Assembly: GCA_007116445.1 (NCBI GenBank)
Contig: SKIM01000206.1
Span: 1 to 8,408, forward strand
From: Natronohydrobacter sp.
GTDB lineage: Bacteria > Pseudomonadota > Alphaproteobacteria > Rhodobacterales > Rhodobacteraceae
Direction of reading: 5' to 3'
DNA length: 8,408 nucleotides
Position numbers and translations under genes: made by a program. The notes below the pieces were generated by a model, which did no database searches, was not told where the DNA came from, and worked only from the letters and a program-made list of their open reading frames with translations. Shown one piece after another: positions 5,606-8,408 of this stretch (the first letter of the stretch is position 1; each line of letters opens with the position of its first letter).

Positions 5606-6949
5606 TCACCGATTGTCGCGTGTGATCTGCGCGCCAAGTCCGGCCATCAGCCCCTCGAAAGCCGGGAAGGACGTCGCGATTGGTGTCGCATCATCCACGG
5701 TGATCGGCGCGGCGGAAACCAGCCCCAGACACAGGAAGCTCATCGCAATCCGGTGGTCGAGATGGGTCTGGACTGTCGCTCTGCCCGGCACGACGTCCAT
5801 GCCATGCACGGTTAAACTGTCTTCGGTTTCCTCCACCCGCACACCACAGGCTTCGAGCCCGCGCGCCATGGCGTCGATGCGGTCAGATTCCTTGACCCGC
5901 AATTCCTTGATGCCGCGCATGACGGTCACGCCCGACGCGGTCGCGGCCAGCGCGGCCAAGACCGGGTATTCGTCAATCATGCTCGCTGCGCGCTCAGCCG
6001 GCACCTCGATGCCCTTCAGCCTAGAGGCGCGAAGGCGCAGATCGGCCACTGGCTCGCCGCCTTCCTCGCGCGGGTTTTCCAGCACCAGATCCGCGCCCAT
6101 TTCCTGCAAGGTCAGATAGAGGCCGTTGCGCGTGGGGTTCTGGCTGACACCGGGGACGAAAACCTCGGAGCCGGGCACCATCAGCGCGGCGCAGACCGGG
6201 AAGGCCGCAGAGCTGGGATCGCGCGGGACCGCGACCCGCTGGGCGCGCAATTCGGGCTGCCCGGTCAAAGTGATGACGCGGCCTGCCTCGGTCTCCTCGG
6301 TGGTGATCTCGGCGCCAAAGCCGCGCAGCATCCGTTCTGTATGGTCGCGTGTGGGTTCGTCTTCGATCACGACGGTCTGGCCAGGCGCGTTCAGCCCTGC
6401 CAGCAATACTGCTGATTTCACCTGCGCCGAGGGCATGGGCAGGCGGTATTCGACCGGCACAGGCTCGGCCGCGCCGATCAGCGTCAGTGGCAGCCGCCCG
6501 CCGCGCCGTCCGAAGGACTGGGCCCCGAACAGCGCCAGCGGATCGGTCACGCGACCCATCGGGCGCTTATTCAGGCTGGCATCGCCGGTGAAGGTCGCCG
6601 TGATGTCGGTCGTGGCCATCGCGCCCATGATCAGTCGCACGCCGGTGCCGGAATTGCCGCAGTCGATCACGCTGTCGGGTTCGGCAAAACCGCCGACGCC
6701 GACCCCTGTGACGGTCCAGCTGCCGGGGCCATGTTGCGTCACGCGCGCCCCGAACGCCCGCATCGCGCGCGCTGTATCAAGCACATCCTGACCTTCGAGC
6801 AGCCCGGTGATCTCTGTTTCGCCCACAGAGAGTGCGCCGAGGATCAGCGCACGATGCGAGATGGACTTGTCGCCGGGCACTTCAGCAGTGCCGCTGAGCG
6901 GGCCGGATTTACGCGAGGTCATGGGCATTGCAGGGCCGTGGCCGGACAT
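5606..6949 (-). CDS. aroA: 3-phosphoshikimate 1-carboxyvinyltransferase (EPSP synthase), class II
   Basis: AroA joins shikimate-3-phosphate and phosphoenolpyruvate to give EPSP, the sixth step of the shikimate pathway, in the cytoplasm. The 447-residue product resembles the class II (CP4-type) branch. Key elements are PGDKSISHR (25-33, Lys28 and Ser29), LLEGQDVLDTARAM (50-63), DASLNKRPMGRV (123-134), SAQVKSA (174-180), DPSSAAFP (244-251), the catalytic-type Asp326 in MIDEYP (324-329), KESDR (353-357, with Glu354) and THLDHRIAMSFL (395-406). At the glyphosate-contact position it reads NSGTG with Gly101, where CP4 has Ala. The ATG at 6949 is chosen because AAAGG lies at 6958-6962; internal ATGs at codons 8 and 10 lack a ribosome-binding site. 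It is 86 bases downstream of parA on the same strand and could be cotranscribed or have its own promoter. Confidence 0.97.
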   Translation of the reverse strand: MSGHGPAMPMTSRKSGPLSGTAEVPGDKSISHRALILGALSVGETEITGLLEGQDVLDTARAMRAFGARVTQHGPGSWTVTGVGVGGFAEPDSVIDCGNSGTGVRLIMGAMATTDITATFTGDASLNKRPMGRVTDPLALFGAQSFGRRGGRLPLTLIGAAEPVPVEYRLPMPSAQVKSAVLLAGLNAPGQTVVIEDEPTRDHTERMLRGFGAEITTEETEAGRVITLTGQPELRAQRVAVPRDPSSAAFPVCAALMVPGSEVFVPGVSQNPTRNGLYLTLQEMGADLVLENPREEGGEPVADLRLRASRLKGIEVPAERAASMIDEYPVLAALAATASGVTVMRGIKELRVKESDRIDAMARGLEACGVRVEETEDSLTVHGMDVVPGRATVQTHLDHRIAMSFLCLGLVSAAPITVDDATPIATSFPAFEGLMAGLGAQITRDNR

Positions 6950-6983
6950 GGGCGCACCTTTCGACAGGGGTGATTTACCCGCG

Positions 6984-7002
6984 CTGATAGCGCAGCCATC
7001 AG
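6984..7002 (-). repeat. Imperfect inverted repeat between parA and aroA
   Basis: Read on the minus strand, CTGATGGC and GCTATCAG form an eight-pair stem including one G-T, with a three-base loop. It lies in the 86-base gap after the parA stop and about 35 bases before aroA. No T-run follows, so it is at best a weak terminator or an aroA leader hairpin. Confidence 0.3.
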
Positions 7003-7035
7003 GCCGCGTCCATAAGCTGCGCGCCGACGCGTGGC

Positions 7036-7680
7036 TCAGTCGGTTTCGGCGAGCGTTGCCTCGACCTCGATCAGAAGTGCATCAAGTTCGCTGCGCATGG
7101 CGGGGCTGCGCGCGCCCTCGATCCCGCCCAAGCCTTGCCCAAGTGTTTCGGCATAGGCCACGCGGTTGGAAATCTGCGTCTGCGCCAGCCGCGCCTCAAG
7201 CTCCTGCGCCGCCGCCTCGATCTCTGTGCCAAGCCGGGTGCCGGGCCGCGCGCGGTTGAGTACGACCAGAACCTCGCGCCCTTCGCGCCGGGCCAGATCA
7301 AGCACGCCATCGGTGGCCCACAAGTCGACATGGCTTGTGGCCACGGGCACCACCACCAGATCCGCCGCGCGCAATGCAGGGCGCAGGTCGCTATCGGCCT
7401 TGGGTGGAGTGTCGATGATCACGAAATCCGCCATGTCGCGCAGCTTGCCCACTTCATAGCCGACACCCCAGGCGGAGGCCGTGGACAGCTCCATCCCCTC
7501 GCTGCGCCCGGCCTCGTGCCGGGTCATGAACCAGCGCCCGAGCGAGCCCTGCGGATCGGTGTCCAGAAACGCCACGCGCGCGCCTTTGCGTGCCAGCAAC
7601 ACGCCCAGATTGACCGCCAGCGTCGTCTTGCCGGACCCGCCTTTTTGCTGCGCGATGGTGATTACCTTGCCTTTAGCCAT
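7036..7680 (-). CDS. ParA/MinD-superfamily ATPase (small orphan ParA)
   Basis: The product is a 214-residue deviant-Walker P-loop ATPase of the ParA/MinD/Soj superfamily. Such ATPases dimerise on ATP and position DNA or protein cargo over the nucleoid or membrane. It has the deviant Walker A motif QKGGSGKTT (12-20, signature Lys13 and Lys19), LDTDPQGSL (39-47), the Walker B region DFVIIDTPP (85-93) and VLNRARPG (140-147). There is no N-terminal helix-turn-helix and no obvious C-terminal amphipathic MinD helix, so it resembles short ParF-like ParAs. No ParB-like partner or parS-like site is visible. The ATG at 7680 is preceded by AAAAGGGG (7694-7687 on this strand). It lies 70 bases after the Lrp gene and 86 before aroA. 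Chromosomal orphan ParAs can place chemoreceptor arrays or other cargo; nothing here says which. Confidence 0.85.
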   Translation of the reverse strand: MAKGKVITIAQQKGGSGKTTLAVNLGVLLARKGARVAFLDTDPQGSLGRWFMTRHEAGRSEGMELSTASAWGVGYEVGKLRDMADFVIIDTPPKADSDLRPALRAADLVVVPVATSHVDLWATDGVLDLARREGREVLVVLNRARPGTRLGTEIEAAAQELEARLAQTQISNRVAYAETLGQGLGGIEGARSPAMRSELDALLIEVEATLAETD

Positions 7681-7693
7681 GTCTCGCCCCTTT

Positions 7694-7708
7694 TGCTGCG
7701 CTGCAGCA
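7694..7708 (-). repeat. Short perfect hairpin next to the parA ribosome-binding site
   Basis: On the minus strand TGCTGC, loop AGC, then GCAGCA forms a perfect 6-bp stem. It ends at the bases that begin the AAAAGGGG ribosome-binding region of the parA-type gene. It could affect translation initiation, but stems this short are common by chance at this GC content. Confidence 0.25.
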
Positions 7709-7750
7709 TAGTGAGTTTTCCTGCGAATGCACGCGAAAAAGCGTTTTGGC

Positions 7751-8203
7751 TCACGCGCGGGCGTCTTTTGGTGACCCCATGACCACCATTGTCGTCAAAC
7801 GGTCCAGATAGGGGAAGGCCCCCATATATTCGGTGTGAAACTGCTTGTAGGCCGCGAGATCGCGGGCTTCGACGCGCAGCAGATATTCGACGGTGCCTGT
7901 GATGTTATGGCATTCGCGAACCTGTGGCGCGGCCTGCATCAGCCGCTCGAATTCCGCCTGAGCGGCCCTGGTGTGGCGCGAAAGGCCAACTGTGACATAG
8001 GCGATGAAGCCGATGCCGGTGGCCGCCGGATCGATCACCGCGCGGTAGCCTGTGATCACCCCGCGCCGCTCCAGTTCCTGAACACGGCGCAGACAAGCCG
8101 AGGGTGACAGGCCGACGCGGTCAGCCAGCTCCAGATTGGAGATCCGCCCGTTCTGCGACAGGATGCGCAATATATGCTCGGATATGTGGTCAGGTTCGCT
8201 CAT
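7751..8203 (-). CDS. Lrp/AsnC-family transcriptional regulator
   Basis: The 150-residue product has the full Lrp/AsnC layout. The N-terminal helix-turn-helix is ILSQNGRISNLELADRVGLS (14-33) with SACLRRVQELERRGVITGY (35-53). The C-terminal RAM ligand-binding domain (about 66-145) carries GFIAYVTVGL (65-74) and ITGTVEYLLRVEARDL (101-116). These proteins form dimers and octamers and sense amino acids. A GTG at 8230 would add nine residues, but the ATG at 8203 fits the usual family length. It lacks a Shine-Dalgarno sequence and lies just downstream of a -10-like TATCTT, so the mRNA may be leaderless. The start codon adjoins a 12-bp inverted repeat, suggesting autoregulation. The divergent LysE/RhtB-type gene is the obvious target. 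Confidence 0.93.
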   Translation of the reverse strand: MSEPDHISEHILRILSQNGRISNLELADRVGLSPSACLRRVQELERRGVITGYRAVIDPAATGIGFIAYVTVGLSRHTRAAQAEFERLMQAAPQVRECHNITGTVEYLLRVEARDLAAYKQFHTEYMGAFPYLDRLTTMVVMGSPKDARA

Positions 8204-8244
8204 AGATTGCAAAGATAAGCTATTTTGCACATTCTTTGCAATCT
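8204..8244. promoter_or_regulatory. Putative Lrp operator: perfect 12-bp inverted repeat
   Basis: AGATTGCAAAGA (8204-8215) and TCTTTGCAATCT (8233-8244) are exact inverse complements separated by 17 bases. Each arm holds the palindrome TTGCAA, and a third partial copy, TTGCAC, lies at 8225-8230. The element fills the space between the divergent Lrp and LysE-type genes and directly abuts the likely regulator start. Multiple partly symmetric sites fit Lrp-family binding. The repeat is read directly; its role as operator is inferred. Confidence 0.65.
8212..8241 (-). promoter_or_regulatory. Candidate promoter of the Lrp gene
   Basis: On the minus strand a -35-like TTGCAA (8241-8236) is followed after 18 bases by a -10-like TATCTT (8217-8212); each matches four of six consensus bases. 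Transcription would begin about 8205-8203, at or next to the ATG, giving a leaderless message. Both boxes fall inside the arms of the inverted repeat, so a protein bound there would block the promoter. Confidence 0.4.
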
Positions 8245-8292
8245 TTCTTGGGCGGGACCGGCTAATCTGACCAAAATCTGTCAGAGGCTCCC

Positions 8293-8408
8293 ATGACCCC
8301 CGAACTCTTCTTCGCCCTTGTCGCCTATGCTTTCGTCACTTCGGTCACGCCCGGGCCGAACAATATCATGCTGCTGGCTTCGGGGGTGAATTTCGGGTTT
8401 CGGCGCAC
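8293..8408 (+). CDS. LysE/RhtB-family amino-acid exporter, N-terminal fragment
   Basis: Only the first 38 codons are present; the gene runs off the right edge. The opening MTPELFFALVAYAFVTSVTP is a hydrophobic first membrane segment, followed by the family signature TPGPNNIMLLASGVNFGFRR (19-38). LysE/RhtB proteins are small inner-membrane exporters, usually about 200 residues with six membrane segments, that expel amino acids or related compounds. The ATG at 8293 has AGAGG at 8283-8287. It is divergent from the Lrp-type regulator across a gap with the 12-bp inverted repeat, the common arrangement in which the regulator controls the exporter. The substrate cannot be told from this fragment. 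Confidence 0.9.
   Translation, partial: MTPELFFALVAYAFVTSVTPGPNNIMLLASGVNFGFRR

Noticed and set aside
6126..6791. 221-codon plus-strand open frame
   Set aside because: It is antisense to well-conserved aroA sequence; low-complexity Ser/Pro/Arg content shows no family match.
7731..7747. Terminator-like ACGC/GCGT hairpin followed by TTTT on the plus strand
   Set aside because: The stem is only four pairs and no plus-strand gene ends nearby; it faces the wrong way for the Lrp gene.
8200..8232. Ten-residue leader peptide frame (MCKIAYLCNL) whose stop overlaps the Lrp ATG
   Set aside because: The overlap is striking, but there is no convincing ribosome-binding site and the likely transcription start lies downstream of it, so chance is the simplest explanation.
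1..8408. tRNA, rRNA, 4.5S RNA, CRISPR array or insertion sequence
   Set aside because: I looked for tRNA-like arms, spaced direct repeats, transposase motifs and terminal inverted repeats and saw none; nearly all of the window is accounted for by the listed genes.

Overview
The window looks like chromosomal DNA of an alphaproteobacterium, most probably of the Rhodobacterales (Rhodobacteraceae/Roseobacter relatives). The grounds are high-GC coding sequence, an Ffh, TrmD and RimM of alphaproteobacterial type, an AroA of the class II (CP4-like) branch, and a short single-function chorismate mutase between ffh and rpsP. This placement is from recalled family features, not from a search.

Layout. 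On the minus strand, 1-508 is the N-terminal part of a secreted PQQ-dependent sugar dehydrogenase that runs off the left edge. A 246-bp gap carrying a perfect TTGACA box and two inverted repeats separates it from a plus-strand cluster: ffh (755-2254), chorismate mutase (2286-2582), rpsP (2642-2992), a GT4 glycosyltransferase (3053-4300), rimM (4297-4815) and trmD (4812-5603). The last three genes overlap by four bases each (ATGA), so they are probably translationally coupled. trmD meets a convergent aroA (6949-5606) with only two bases between stop codons. Also on the minus strand, upstream of aroA, lie a small orphan ParA-type ATPase (7680-7036) and an Lrp/AsnC regulator (about 8203-7751). 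Divergent from the regulator, the start of a LysE/RhtB-type exporter (8293 onward) runs off the right edge.

How the genes fit together. ffh, rpsP, rimM and trmD form a protein-synthesis and export block: signal recognition particle GTPase, ribosomal protein bS16, 30S maturation factor and tRNA m1G37 methyltransferase. Two genes of aromatic amino-acid synthesis, chorismate mutase and EPSP synthase, lie within or beside this block. The glycosyltransferase does not belong to it functionally and sits exactly between rpsP and rimM. The Lrp regulator and LysE-type gene look like a standard divergent regulator/exporter pair with a shared operator.

Most of the window is ordinary housekeeping DNA, and I see no clear new multi-gene system. 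The points most worth a second look are: (a) the rpsP-glycosyltransferase junction, where one segment can pair perfectly over 10 bp with either of two downstream near-identical segments, like a small attenuator; (b) a perfect 12-bp inverted repeat between the Lrp and LysE genes, with TTGCAA cores over a likely leaderless promoter; (c) the glycosyltransferase inside the rpsP-rimM-trmD block; (d) TrmD with Glu in place of the catalytic Asp; and (e) an orphan ParA.
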